64,000 nt of DNA from Seminavis robusta (Eukaryota; Bacillariophyta; Bacillariophyceae; Naviculales; Naviculaceae), in the NCBI GenBank assembly GCA_903772945.1, contig CAICTM010000332.1, positions 1 through 64,000 on the forward strand, in the 5' to 3' direction. Of the stretch, positions 1 through 11,071 are shown in pieces (within the stretch, counting starts at the first letter, position 1; every line of letters begins with the position of its first letter). A program made the translations under genes and the position numbers. The notes under the pieces were generated by a model that was not told where the DNA came from, did not search any database, and was given only the letters and a program-made list of their open reading frames with translations.

Positions 1-713
1 AGTTGGAGAGAATCTATCGACCAACCCTTGGAAGCTCTTTTATTCGCAGGATTAATTTACGACGGTCCAATCGAGATGTTCACAGGTAAGTCCAGGAGGG
101 TGACGCGATCTGGTTCTCTTGCATGTACTGACGCTTCTTCGCTGCAGTTACCGGTGCACACCAGCTTGCCGCCGCTGGCAGTCGAGAGGGCTTTGGCGTA
201 CTAGTGCGTAGCAAGGAACGACGAACCGCTATTAAAGTACTGCTCGCGAAGATGGCGCTAAGCTAACCCTTTTTCAATCAATTCCAGGCTTATTATCGAG
301 TCAACGACGGTTTGTTGAACAAACAGTGGATTCGAACAGACCCAAAAGCTGGGAGCATTACGGGTTCAGATTCCATGTCGTGCCGCAGTTACCATCGGCT
401 AGGAGCACCCAACGCTACTGCTGACGGCACGGAATCCATGTTCGTCAGTGGCATGCACGAACTGGATCCCTCTCTGGACCAAATCGTGAAGATCACGGCG
501 GATCTGCATGTCCCCTTGATCATTTCGGACGATCGCGGCGAAAATGAGACCGATAGCATAATCGAAGCGATGGACGACGACAACATTGCCATGCATGATT
601 CGCCCCAAAGTCGGAACAACCCTATAGTTGCGGTCGCCGTCGTGTTGACTTGTTGCAGTGTTCTGCTTGGGGCTGCCACCCTTGCCGTGCGTCGTCGCAT
701 GTGGAAAAAGTGA
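1..713 (+). CDS. 3' end of a gene for a single-pass membrane protein (partial)
   Basis: The gene enters from the left edge. Reading frame 1 stays open to 85, and two GT-AG introns can be placed: 86-147 (donor gtaagt, acceptor ctgcag) and 237-287 (donor gtactg, acceptor ttccag, with a ctaac branch-like element). Exons 1-85, 148-236 and 288-713 join in frame to give 199 visible residues. The C-terminus carries a hydrophobic span (NPIVAVAVVLTCCSVLLGAA) followed by a basic tail RRRMWKK, typical of a type I or tail-anchored membrane protein. The upstream part has an acidic DDRGENETDS stretch and two N-glycosylation-like sites. I do not recognise the family. Exon choices are inferred; the last exon is the best supported. 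Confidence 0.55.
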
Positions 714-1684
714 AGCCACTTCTGTGCCTTTCAAGCCTCTCACTCGGACGTCAGCCTATGGCTTACTTGTCCCTGCCGAATCGAATCAGTCCTTATCATT
801 GCGGTAACTTGCCCTTCAGCTTGCAAGCAATCTAGACCAACATGCGTACCGTCGTCAGAGTATGAACGAACCCGAGCAGTATTTTCACCTCATCACTTTT
901 TGAGTTTCACATAGAAATGCTCCTCCCACCTGGCACGATTGTACTTTTGCAGTTTCGTGTCCGCCCTGAATCTGTGGCATGGGTGAGTTCCCGCCGCTTG
1001 GACTGGCATTGCAATGCCGAGCAATCACTTCCATTGTCCCATCAGGAGCTTATGTGTCCCGGGGTCAAGGACGCATATCACAACACTCCCATGGAGAGGA
1101 TCAAGCAGAACATTGATCTCCCTTCCAAGACGTTCGAAGCTTCGGAACAGACACCACCAACAGTCTGGCCTTCAAATTCTTGCCGAACCGACCGAATCAA
1201 TCAATCATCAGATTAACTTAGGAATTACAAAGTCCCCGGAGGGATTAAGTTCTATAATTAGATTTGAAAACGGTATGTGATGGCCTCTTGCTAGGGCCAT
1301 CCTGTAACCGTTTGGGGGTATAAAGAGGTATTGTGTAAGCATGAATCGTCTTGACATGTAGATTGTGGGTTTATTGGGGACGATATTGTCCCCGTTGTTT
1401 CTGTTGTTGTGTGGTTATGGGGCCGGTGGGCCACGGATTATCCAGCGTTCCATCAGGTTGCCTTCGTAACTCTGGTCGTTCCGTGGTTGTACTTGATCAG
1501 CTGCAGCTGCAGCTCGGGCTCCTTCCACACTGGCTAACCATTGTTGTTTTTCTGTTGTGGAGCCCCAGTTGGGATCAACCAATCATCAACACAAGGGTAC
1601 CTTTTGCCCATAATAAGCTCGGGGACATCCGCCTCCTTTCAAAGTAAGCAGATCTATTATTGAAACATTTTATGTACAAGCAAT
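714..1684. other. Intergenic, no gene recognised
   Basis: Between the end of the first membrane protein gene and the 3' end of the GPCR gene. Short open frames occur on the plus strand (for example 1351-1647), but their composition is not protein-like and none resembles a family. It presumably holds the 3' flanks of two convergent genes. Confidence 0.5.
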
Positions 1685-4600
1685 CTAAACCACATCCGTC
1701 GTACCATCGTCAGAGAACAAACTGACCGCCGTCTCCTCCCTTCCTTGGTTGTGGTTATCGTCGATCATTGGCTTCAGTTCAGGTGGAAGCGACATTTGAT
1801 CGTCGCTCGCCCCATGAAAAGTAACACTGTCCAGTTCCGGTGAGCTGTGTGCCGATCGAACAGACCGGTGATCACTGTCTTCGATTGTGGTCGTGGTGAC
1901 TTTTGATGATTGAGACTTTCGGATAGTCGCTCTCGAACGGCTTGCCACCGGCGAAGCTGATCTTGCACAAGGGGTGCTAACGCTGCGTCTTGGAGCTCTC
2001 GAACTTCGAGTTTTAGTTTGGGGAATCTCATCCGCGACCAAGCTACGACCACTCATATCTGCTGGCAAGACTTCCTTTAAACCGTCCTCGTATTTCTTCT
2101 CGACATCCCATTCGAACTCGACTTCGTCCTGGAAGGTTCGATCCAGTTTTGACGTTAGTTTCGAAACAACCTTCCAGTCATCTTGTGTCACCGCCAAGCC
2201 GCTCATGATTTTGTTGTTGATCTCTTCCAACTGATCTTGAAGATCCAGCATCTTCAGCACCAAACGGCGTGCAGGAGTTTCATCCTCGGTGACAACAATG
2301 CGTGTGGCAAGACGCCTCTTGGGCATGCCCTTCCGCGGTGGGCTTCTCTTTGGAGAAACACCTCGCTTTGGAGAAACGCCTCGCCTTGGAGATGCGCCCC
2401 TCTTTGGAGAATTCTTTTTATCGTGGTCACTCTGATTCAAACTCTTTTGCGACAGTGTCCACGATGAGAGTCCTGAGAGTCCTGAAAGCCCCTTTGCCTG
2501 CGCCATGGCATGCCGGAAGAAACTACTTGTGCGCTGCTCCAAAAACGAGTGCTTCTTACCGTCACCTTCATCATCCGTTCCCGCACCGTTCTCCAAGGTG
2601 GCCGCTGCCTCTATATCCACGACATCGTCCATCGTGCCGCCACCCGCGGCCGGTAAGTCGTTGTCATCACGTTCCGCTGGAGCTTGGTCCTGCGGTTGCT
2701 TTGCTGCTGTTGCCGATTCAGATGACCCGCCCGACTCCACATCGGCTTCCAGCTCTGTGGAGCTCGCTGGCTCAGCATTTTTGTCGCCCTTAGTAAAGCA
2801 TTCCTTTGACGCTGCAGCCATTCCTTCGTCTTCTTCTTTCACGACATCGAGGTGGTCCTCCAGCATCACCGGCGTGCCCACGTCAGGCTCCAACATAGCG
2901 CTGATAAGGTCGGCCCCTTCAGGATCACTGTTGCTGGCATGGAATTGTTGTTGCTCCCCATTGCTGCTGTTGAAATTAGTGCTTTCATCCATTGAGCTCC
3001 TACGGCCCATAAGGCCGGTGTCACAGCTGTTTGAATGTGTAGTGATGAGTCGATTGGTCTGACCCAAATCGTAGTCCCCGTTAGCAAAACTCCCGTGGAG
3101 GTTGTTGTTGTATCTGGAGTGGGACATCTCCATACCGTATCTGGAGTTGGACATATCCATACCGGATACATGAATTCCAGTCACTGATCCTCTTCCGGAA
3201 GCCCTCACAGAAGCCCTTCCTGCTTGCTTTTCTCTTGTCTTCCTGTGATGATCTGTGACCAGTTTCGAGACAACGACAACATCACCTTTCCACACCTTTT
3301 TGAGCTTTGGTACCATGATTCGGAGCGCCGAGTTGAGAGTGATGGAAAGAATCAACACGAGCATAACCAAATACTCCACGTCGGGACTGGTGTTGGGATT
3401 GTCGGTGAGCGCCATGATGGCACCGCCCAAGCACAGCAGCACAATGCTGAGAAAGGTAGAATCGTAGATGACATGCGTTTCGTTGAAGAGCGACGGCAGT
3501 TTGCGGCTCGAATGTGCCATGAACAGCAAGATGATGACCAGCGCTACTAGGAGAAAGAAGCTGTACATGACGAGGTTGTTGGCGGTATCGACACCAGCGC
3601 TGCATGTAGCGCGGCCCACACTTTCGTCGCTGTTGAAGTCAATGACGCGTTTTTGTGGTTGGACGATCAATGCCACAATCTGGATGACAACCTGCGGAAG
3701 CGCAAAGATGCCCACAACCAATGCCAATTGGAACTGTGTAATCTGCTGTTTGACGCCACTGCTGTTTTTGCGTTGTTTGTCTTTCTCCATGATGAATAGA
3801 TTGTTCAGTTTGAAACTGATAAACGTGAGCGCCTCGACAAACCGTTGCGTCAGTCCTGGTTTTCCCTTGTTGAGATGTTCCAAGAGTAAAGGAGAGATGA
3901 CGGCATGGATGCTGCCACATGAGAGAATAAGAGGGAATGTTAGAAATGAAGTAATCGTTGCGTATCGGAAACACCAAAGTGCCGCAATTGGACTGAACTG
4001 ACTCACCGCCAGAGACGCCCGACGGTGATGGAATACATGAGTTGGATGGGGATCATAACAATGGATTTGGAAACGCGGCAGTAGACGTCATTTTTGGGTT
4101 CCAAGAGGAAGGAGCCAACGGTTGCCAATAACGCAGAGATGAGGAAAACAAGCAAGAAATCAGCTTGCGACAACTGTAGCACTTGTTCGTCTCGGTGGTA
4201 GATTGTTTGTGCGATCAAAAAGCAAATGGCAACACCCGCAAGGGCAATGGCGACGTAGCTGCTGTAGAGCACTTCGGGGGACACCTCTTTGATTACGACC
4301 GGTTTCTGGTAGCGAATGTATCGTCCCTCTCCCGAGTCGAGTGCGTTGGACATGTCCCATCGATACGCCACCGAACCATTAATGCCCGTGTAGAGTTGTA
4401 CCGTTCCAATGACAAAGTAGTCGCCGGGGTGATTGACAATCATGGGAATGGACAGATTTTGGCTCATGGTTCGGCTGTTGCCCATGTCGAGATAGACCCA
4501 AGGAGAATGAATGTGCGTTCCACCGTGCAAATCTCCTTTTACTTTCTTTTTGGTGGTAACGAGCTCTTCACCGCTCTGGTTTTTCTCAATGGCATCTCGC

Positions 4601-5406
4601 ACATTGGCTACGGCAGGCAGAATGAATGAAGTCGAATTGAGTCGAATCGGGGTGAGTGTAAATTGATTGATCATGCATGACAGCAGTAAAAGTGGGACCG
4701 TCGTCGTATTGTACATACCTTGCTCGTGCACAAAAGGACTGCAGAAACCACTCTTTCCCAGACTGCATACGACCACTTGAAACGCAATGGTGGCCGTTCC
4801 ATTGTCCGTGTGAATATAGTCTCCGCCCAACGTATCCAGGTTGATTTCCACATGCAACGAGTAGTTGTAGTACCGATGCGTCCGCAGTCGTTCACCCTGC
4901 AAACTCTCCGTCGGTCGTTGTACGGAAAGCACATTCCCCGACGGACACATTTTGAGGATTTCCGTCTGTCCCAACAATACGAAATCTTCTACCAGTGGAT
5001 TGGGAAAGACCGTCTTGGACAGTTCTTGTGCGGCACTGGCCGTCACGTTGTTGCCGGCGGCTCGGCCCGACCAGCAAATGGGATTGTTTCCCAAGGCCGT
5101 GTCGTAGCCACCGTTGGTCTGTGTGGTCCCGGGAATGCCCTGGAATTCGTTGTTGACGTCGTCGTCATTGATGGTTGTTGTAGTAGCTGCTGCTTGTGTC
5201 GTAGGAGTGGTGGTGGTGGCTTGAGAAGTAGCGAGCCGTGTGGTGGGCTCAGCTTCTAACGGTAAAAGACTCGTGGCTCCTTCTCGAACAGCTTCTCCCG
5301 ACGCTCGAAACACTCGGTCGCCTTGACTGCTGGCACCACTCAACAGCGACAGGGACCCCGCTAATAACAGCAACGACGTTCTGGAACAAAAAAATGAGGG
5401 AGGCAT
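1685..5406 (-). CDS. Class C (GABA-B-like, 7tm_3) G-protein-coupled receptor
   Basis: Exons 5406-4007 and 3911-1685, with a 95-bp intron (donor gtgagt, acceptor gtggcag), give 1208 residues. The protein starts with a signal peptide (SLLLLAGSLSLLSGASSQG), then a Thr-rich linker and an ectodomain of about 340 residues with many N-glycosylation sites. Seven hydrophobic helices begin near residue 387. The intron falls inside the motif GRLWRIHAV, the class C signature at the end of TM3, and the join restores it exactly, which supports the splice. After TM7 comes a long cytosolic tail of about 480 residues: Ser/Asn/acidic stretches, tandem SPKRG units, and a helical segment (LVLKMLDLQDQLEEINNKIM) that could be a coiled coil. 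It is a plasma-membrane receptor by family; ligand unknown. The ectodomain does not look like a Venus-flytrap binding fold. Confidence 0.9.
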
Positions 5407-6551
5407 GATGAATAGAAGCTGGAAGCTCTGGGAGGGAGGGAGGCAGTACTAGTAGTAGCAAATGGACGGTGTGACGACTAGTCGTCTTCTTCTGAATTTG
5501 TTTCTCCTTTTGACAGATCAGACTACTAGCCTCGACGCTTCAGAGGCAGGCAATGGCAGATGAATGATGGGCAAATTCTAAATGGATGATCTCTATGAAT
5601 CGAATCAAGTCTGCGTGAGTAGAGTAGTCCGCTCAAGGACAGGCAACCAACCCCACAAGGCATCCAGCGTGCAGAAATAATGGACGAGAAACTATTTTTT
5701 GGTGTGCGGGATCACCCGTCAGCTCGTCAGTCGTATTGAGTCTCTGAGTTGCGTGCAACCTGGAACCTGCAACTGGGACAAGCGACAAGGACGACAGTAG
5801 GGAATGAATAACGAGAGGAATTTGCTGGGTGATCTCGACTGGATCTGTCAGCTGTCAGAAGGGTATTAATAAGTGCTTTTCATGATGAAAAGAAGAGCAC
5901 AGAGAATTAGGCCTAAGTAGGATCATAATACCACATGTACTCTTTGCTGCTTGCACAAATTACAAGTCACACTTCACTTTCAGTTTGCTCACATTGTTAA
6001 CCTTTACTTTAAGATATAATTTATGCCATGCATGGTAAGCACTTGACGGCCGTGCCCAAATTGCAAAGCGGTTGCATACGAGAGTTTCATAAATGCAAAT
6101 GGCACCCAGTGAATAGGATACTTGTATTGGCATCAGAGACTGACCACTGATAAGCTACTGGGAAAGTTAATGACTTATCCTTTGAAAACTGCAAGGTCTA
6201 TCAATACCGGTAGCTGAATTTCAAGCAGAACCAGTACGGTACAATCAAGCTCAAGTATACTAGTATTCTAATCATCCCTTCCTTGGATGCCAATCCAGTT
6301 TGTAGATCTCTTCTTTTTTACATGATTGTTGATTGTAGGGTGGAAGGAAACACCTGGTATCTTGGTATAAAGGGAGGAGTGCTTGATTTGCATGTATGTG
6401 CTGGACCTCAAGGGAACTGAACATATTGTCATTGCAACACTCCAAACAAGTTCAAGTATGCATAAGCATAACCGGTGAGGGAAGGCTTAATAAAAAATTG
6501 AGTTCTGCTCTCATTCGGCTTCAATCTTTAATCATGAACTTGCGGGAATGA
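5407..6551. other. Intergenic, divergent promoter region
   Basis: 1.1 kb between the start of the GPCR gene (-) and the start of the MFS gene (+), so it probably holds both promoters. No protein-like frame is seen. It contains short palindromic units such as taccggta near 6206 and a run of AT-rich DNA around 5930-6030. No conserved element can be assigned from sequence alone. Confidence 0.5.
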
Positions 6552-7997
6552 ATGCTTCGAGGAACCACACCGATGTTCCGAAACCCAAACCCTCTCCTCC
6601 CGCCTCTTCTCGGCTGCAACCATCCAGAGGCAGCACGAAGATCTGCATGTCTTCATTTTCTCAAGAAGACGTCAAGAATGGCAACAAGTGCATCCGATAC
6701 CCCTTCGGCTTCGGGGCGCAACGTAGACATGGTGCTATGGGTGACATACATTAACATCGTACTGTATGGTCTTTGCTTCCAGCTTCAGCGGCCAGTAGAG
6801 CCTTTTTTGGTCAAATCTCTTTCAGAGGGAAGTGATTCTGCCGAATTCACACAGACGTACGGTCGACTGCAGTCTTTCTTCAATGCTGTGCAAACCATCG
6901 GGTCGCCGCTGGTGGGAATCCTACTGGACCAAATTGGCATCCGAAATGCTTCTGCAGTTGTCTTTGGCGCCACGGCGTTGTCCTATGCCATGTTAGCGTC
7001 TGCTACCGATATGAATCTACTCTTCTTGTCCAAAGTACCAACTATGCTACAAGCAGCCTTTTTGGTGGCGCAGGCCACCGCCGCCAATGTTACTGGGGAT
7101 GATAATGCTGCCCGAGCCAGAGCTTTGGGTAGAATGACCACTGCTTATACGATCGGTGCCACTGTGGGTCCTGCGCTTGGAGGTCACTTGGCTAGTATGG
7201 GCGATCTCTATTTCAGTGCCAAGATTGCTGTGGTGGGAAGTCTCATATCGGTGGTCCTTTCCATTTTATTTTTACCAAACTCGACAAATGTCAAAGGTGA
7301 TGATGACACGGAGAAGAAAACCAAAGAAAATGAACCCAAAAAATCCTTCCTGGCAGCGGTACAACATTCCCTAGAAATTGCGATGAGGCCAGCCGTGTGG
7401 CCCCTCTTGACAGTCAAGCTGGTGGGGGGAATTGTTGCTTCGATGCATGGCACTGCATTACCCATAACATTGACAGAAAAGCTGCAATTTGAGCCGTCTC
7501 AATTAGGGATATCCATGTCAACCTCCATGTTTGTGATTGCTGCATTTGGGGCCTTTTGCATGGCTCCTTTGGCAAGGTCTGTGGGTCCTGATGGAATGGC
7601 AAGCATGGGGCTGGTTGGGAGAGCGCTTATGGGGCCCGTGTTTGCAGCGATTGTTGCTTTTGTCTCGGGCAATGGCCAAATCGTGGTGATGCAAGTTGCA
7701 CTAGCTTCGGTTCTTCACGCGCTTTCGAGCCATTGTCTAGCCACTGGGTTGACAACGCAGACCACTGGTGCCGTCAACAAAGAGGAACAAGGAACATTAC
7801 TTGGTTTGGAGCATTGCTTGTTCAGTCTCGCACGCATAGCAGGGCCAACACTAGGAACCACGCTGCTTTCATGGAGCAAGACTGGCAGTCTTTGGTATGT
7901 TGAAGGTGCTTGCGCTTCCGCAGACCTTCTGTTAAACATCTTTCTCTTCGCAACGACGTCATCGACGAGGCTTGGCGGGAAACTAAAGCAAAACTGA
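6552..7997 (+). CDS. Major facilitator superfamily transporter
   Basis: Single exon, 481 residues from the ATG at 6552. About twelve hydrophobic helices are visible, beginning near residue 58 (VLWVTYINIVLYGLCFQLQ). The loop GRLQSFFNAVQTIGSPLVG followed by LLDQIGIRNA has the place and character of the MFS loop 2-3 signature. ARALGRMTTAYTIGATVGPA followed by LGGHLA matches the TM5 antiporter-like motif C. A charged central loop (DDDTEKKTKENEPKK) separates the two six-helix halves. The overall look is closest to drug:H+ antiporter/SLC22A18-like proteins; the substrate cannot be told. The first 43 residues before a second Met (codon at 6681) are Pro- and Arg-containing and could be an organelle presequence or 5' UTR, so the start is uncertain. 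Its 3' end meets a minus-strand gene remnant. Confidence 0.85.
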   Translation: MLRGTTPMFRNPNPLLPPLLGCNHPEAARRSACLHFLKKTSRMATSASDTPSASGRNVDMVLWVTYINIVLYGLCFQLQRPVEPFLVKSLSEGSDSAEFTQTYGRLQSFFNAVQTIGSPLVGILLDQIGIRNASAVVFGATALSYAMLASATDMNLLFLSKVPTMLQAAFLVAQATAANVTGDDNAARARALGRMTTAYTIGATVGPALGGHLASMGDLYFSAKIAVVGSLISVVLSILFLPNSTNVKGDDDTEKKTKENEPKKSFLAAVQHSLEIAMRPAVWPLLTVKLVGGIVASMHGTALPITLTEKLQFEPSQLGISMSTSMFVIAAFGAFCMAPLARSVGPDGMASMGLVGRALMGPVFAAIVAFVSGNGQIVVMQVALASVLHALSSHCLATGLTTQTTGAVNKEEQGTLLGLEHCLFSLARIAGPTLGTTLLSWSKTGSLWYVEGACASADLLLNIFLFATTSSTRLGGKLKQN

Positions 7998-8700
7998 AGC
8001 GGGCTTGGCGTTATGGTACACCGCCGCGATCTGATCGACAGAATATCTCCCCTTTTCTGGCTGACCAACAACCAATAGTGGCAGCTGGGGCAGGCAGACC
8101 AGCACGAGCACACAAAGAAATGTCTGATCTATCATCGGTGACAGCAGTTGCTCTACCTCTTCAATAAGGCTGTGTTCCACAGCACAGTCAGCATCAAACG
8201 GTCCATTAGCAAGCTCATCTGCTGTAGTTCCTAGCGATTGGCGAATTGTAGCAGAACCTCCCGAAATCGCTTTGTCGACATGTCTTTCGTTCATGGTGTT
8301 TCTGCTGTCGAGCCTTCTCATGGCGGCACTGTTCCAGCATTGAGATAACGTGTCGAATCACGACACCCACCAAAGCAACCAATAGTAGAGAAATTGGTCC
8401 ATTTGCGAAGACAACAGTGACTGATGTGAAGAGAGCTTTCGTCACGAGCATGGCAAAAGCATTTTCTCGTGCAAGAACAGCAACCAGTACACCAGCTGCA
8501 GGCGAGGGATTGATCGATCATTCGCTTTGTCTTGGTTTACCACAGCTGTTGCCGAAGGGCAGCCCGGGCGTAAGCTATGGGGTTTTCAGCCAATGCTTCC
8601 AACGCATCTTCCTGCTGGAGATCTTTGTAGTAGCACTTGTTAAAAACGATGGTGTTACTAGCTAGAAACCCAGCCAAAATCTAAGCAGACGCATCCATAT
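7983..8700 (-). pseudogene. Probable decayed membrane-protein gene (frames broken)
   Basis: Three minus-strand stretches look coding but lie in different frames. About 8680-8540 reads FLASNTIVFNKCYYKDLQQE and then ALEALAENPIAYARAALRQQ. About 8510-8380 reads VLVAVLARENAFAMLVTKAL and then a hydrophobic span SVTVVFANGPISLLLVALVG. 8321-7983 has a second hydrophobic span (TFLCVLVLVCLPQLPLLVVG) and ends in a stop. A donor-like gtaaac and acceptor-like cctgcag lie between the first two, but joining them does not keep the frame. Another shift is needed near 8310. Either unrecognised introns or, more likely, frameshifts have broken the gene. The second stretch vaguely recalls the DUF599 motif of membrane proteins, but this is not secure. 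Confidence 0.3.
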
Positions 8701-8856
8701 TACTAATACTTCTGTTCCAATCATTCATTCATCTTTCCATCCAACTTGCTTGAACCTTTTCAAGCTCCCGATACCCCGTGATTGATCGAAGTACAAGTCA
8801 ACAAAGAACGTTTTGCAACCAACTATCTAGTACCTGGTAGAAACGCTCGTTGCTTG

Positions 8857-10563
8857 TCAAAGTAGAATGTGGCACCCAACCGAAATCAAAACCCAGCACC
8901 ACCAAATATCTTTGGGCATAGGGGTGCTTCCTCCGCTTTCTTCCTCTACTGGGATAGTAGGCGCAATGGTATTGTTGTTGTTCAGATCATCTGAAGAGTT
9001 GTTGCCACCATCTAGTGTTCCATTCTTGTCGTCAAGAAAGAAAACAGTGGGTTGGAACGTCGATGCAAACGTGGGAGCATCTGTAATCAATGGTCGGCAA
9101 CACTCGCGGCCAGATTCCTGGACCGCAAGACACAGGTCTGTCTTTACCACATACAGTGCAAGGTTTTCCAGCTCTTGACACCAAGTTTCATGAGTATGAG
9201 GTTGACCAAAGATAGTGGTTTCAGTGAGCCCCCCTTGCTCGATGTAGTCTACAATGAAAGCTTCTCCAGGAGGACAAAATGCACATCGGCCCCTGAGAGA
9301 AGTATCTTCGCTGCAGCCACAGAACGCAGCCACATCCACCGAGAACGCTGTTAGGGCTGCGGGGCATTCAGCTTCAGTCCGGAGAGAAACGAAGTCATTG
9401 GCTTCACCACAAGTCATGTTCAGGAGTGGAATGAAGCGGTTCGGGAAGGGAGGGACCAGATTCAACTTGCATATGGTACATGTCGGCAGCACATCGACAC
9501 AACGACAAAAGAAGGGGAACCGTTCCTGAGCGACAGCACAAGGCAAGTCGGGGTAGCCATAGTGAGATGCTTGTCCGATCAAATCACACCCCAGCCCATA
9601 CGGTTTGTAGACTTTGGCCGCACCCAAACCGTTGCCTCCGTCCGCGCAGATTGGACATGGTTCCAGAGTAGTACAACATGCTTCGGCTTTGGCGGCAATC
9701 ACATTGCACGCATTCGTATCTGTAACATATGATAGATATTCCTCTAGCTCGATACAGTTGAGCCCTCCCACGTTGGGAACCACGAGATCGGGGAATTGAA
9801 TGGTCTGATTCGGATGAGGGCAAAGAGAGCACGTGTTGATTGGACCCGTCTTGGGACATCCACAATACCCTTGAACATCGACTGCAACTGGGGGCTGTAA
9901 TAAGGCTTCGCAACCCTCATCTTTGGGAAGAAGCCTGGCTGCTGCCTCTAGGTCACCACATGCATAATGATTGTTGCCTTCGGTGAGGTACGGGATGCTT
10001 CGATTGAGATGAGTGGGATATTCATCACTGTATCGACAGAGCGAGCACTCATCAGGGCAATTGCATAGCCGCGTGTACCGATCCAATTGATCGCATGGAA
10101 TAATTGCTTTCTCGTTGTTTTTCGGGGCGTACAAAATATGGCCGCATGTGACACCATCATAGCCAGGGATGGCTGTTTCGGGAGCAGGAATATTGTGAAA
10201 CCTAGCTGGACAAAGTGCGCAATATTCCTCATTGTCAAAGCTGGGACAGCCACATTCCACAAATCCGCTAAATTGCAGTGATGTGCATTGTTCTCCATCC
10301 GCTGGAACACTCAACAGCAGTAGAACCTCATAAAGATCTCCACATTTCCAGTCCAGTACTGTGGTAGCACTATCCACGGTAACAATGCCTTCTGGATTGG
10401 TTGGGAAAGATCCATCCTGACAAATTGTACAGGAATCTTGGCCCGTTTGCTCTTGTGCTTGATTCAAGAGAAGATACCCATTCAGACTGACCCAAAACAG
10501 CAGCGTTGCTCCTATCAATCGATTTGTGGTTCTCGGAAAATGACGCATCCTTGACGAAACCAA
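8857..10563 (-). CDS. Secreted/GPI-like cysteine-rich modular protein
   Basis: Single exon, 568 residues. An N-terminal hydrophobic segment (LIGATLLFWVSLNGYLLLNQ) acts as a signal peptide or anchor. The body is a chain of about six to seven Cys-rich modules of about 75-85 residues. Each has a CxxC pair (for example CTICQDG, CALCPA, CSLCPHP, CPICADG, CTICKLN, CAFCPPG), a later 'CG-' or 'C-E' Cys before a short helix, and a closing C-G/R-C such as YCGCP, FCRCV or FCGCS. Near the C-terminus is a low-complexity Asn/Ser/Thr/Pro linker (NNSSDDLNNNNT, TPMP) and then a hydrophobic end (WWCWVLISVGCHILL) that resembles a GPI-attachment or membrane signal. Extracellular or cell-wall location is inferred; the family has no assigned function known to me. 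An antisense promoter for other genes is not apparent. Confidence 0.8.
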   Translation of the reverse strand: MVSSRMRHFPRTTNRLIGATLLFWVSLNGYLLLNQAQEQTGQDSCTICQDGSFPTNPEGIVTVDSATTVLDWKCGDLYEVLLLLSVPADGEQCTSLQFSGFVECGCPSFDNEEYCALCPARFHNIPAPETAIPGYDGVTCGHILYAPKNNEKAIIPCDQLDRYTRLCNCPDECSLCRYSDEYPTHLNRSIPYLTEGNNHYACGDLEAAARLLPKDEGCEALLQPPVAVDVQGYCGCPKTGPINTCSLCPHPNQTIQFPDLVVPNVGGLNCIELEEYLSYVTDTNACNVIAAKAEACCTTLEPCPICADGGNGLGAAKVYKPYGLGCDLIGQASHYGYPDLPCAVAQERFPFFCRCVDVLPTCTICKLNLVPPFPNRFIPLLNMTCGEANDFVSLRTEAECPAALTAFSVDVAAFCGCSEDTSLRGRCAFCPPGEAFIVDYIEQGGLTETTIFGQPHTHETWCQELENLALYVVKTDLCLAVQESGRECCRPLITDAPTFASTFQPTVFFLDDKNGTLDGGNNSSDDLNNNNTIAPTIPVEEESGGSTPMPKDIWWCWVLISVGCHILL

Positions 10564-11071
10564 GTTTCACTGCTTCATCATGTCTTTGTTCCTTCACAAC
10601 CCCAGATTCTAGCCCAACCAACTAGCCGCCCATGCACAGTATCAGGCTCCACAGTCTCTGATGGAAGATTCTTCCAGGACCACAACTTGCCAGGTTTTGA
10701 AGAACTGGAAGCAAACCTCTGACCTTTCAAGGCAAATTTTTGGAGTCGAGTCGAGTCTTGTGTGGCGGTTCCGTTCGTTGAAGTTCTTAGCCTCTTCATC
10801 GTGATTTTTGGCCTTCAAATTTCGGGCTCAAATGCATTCGAATTTGAAGGGAGGTAAATCGAATCAAATCGAATCAAATCGATTGATCATTCAGATTTCG
10901 AAAGGTCGGTTTCCGGCGCACACTTTTACTTTTGTCAAAAAGAATGCCCGAAATACCATAGGTAGCTAGCTTTCGAAGGTACACACTACAGTTCTTTCAA
11001 AACTGAAACAAGCATATTTAGTACAGGTTTACCCATTCGGCCCCACCCTGTTTTGATTGACTATCGGTTAT
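10564..11071. other. Intergenic, upstream of the Cys-rich gene
   Basis: About 510 bp. It holds the presumed promoter of the Cys-rich gene (-) and the 3' flank of the BCCT gene (-). A short direct repeat of the unit tcgaatcaaa occurs around 10857-10882, next to an atcgattgat palindrome. Otherwise nothing is recognised. Confidence 0.5.

Noticed and set aside
1351-1647. 98-residue plus-strand frame with hydrophobic parts
   Set aside because: No family resemblance, Trp/Ser-rich translation of low-complexity DNA, and no good start context.
4720-5259. 179-residue plus-strand frame antisense to the GPCR ectodomain
   Set aside because: A shadow of the minus-strand gene; composition follows from the opposite strand.
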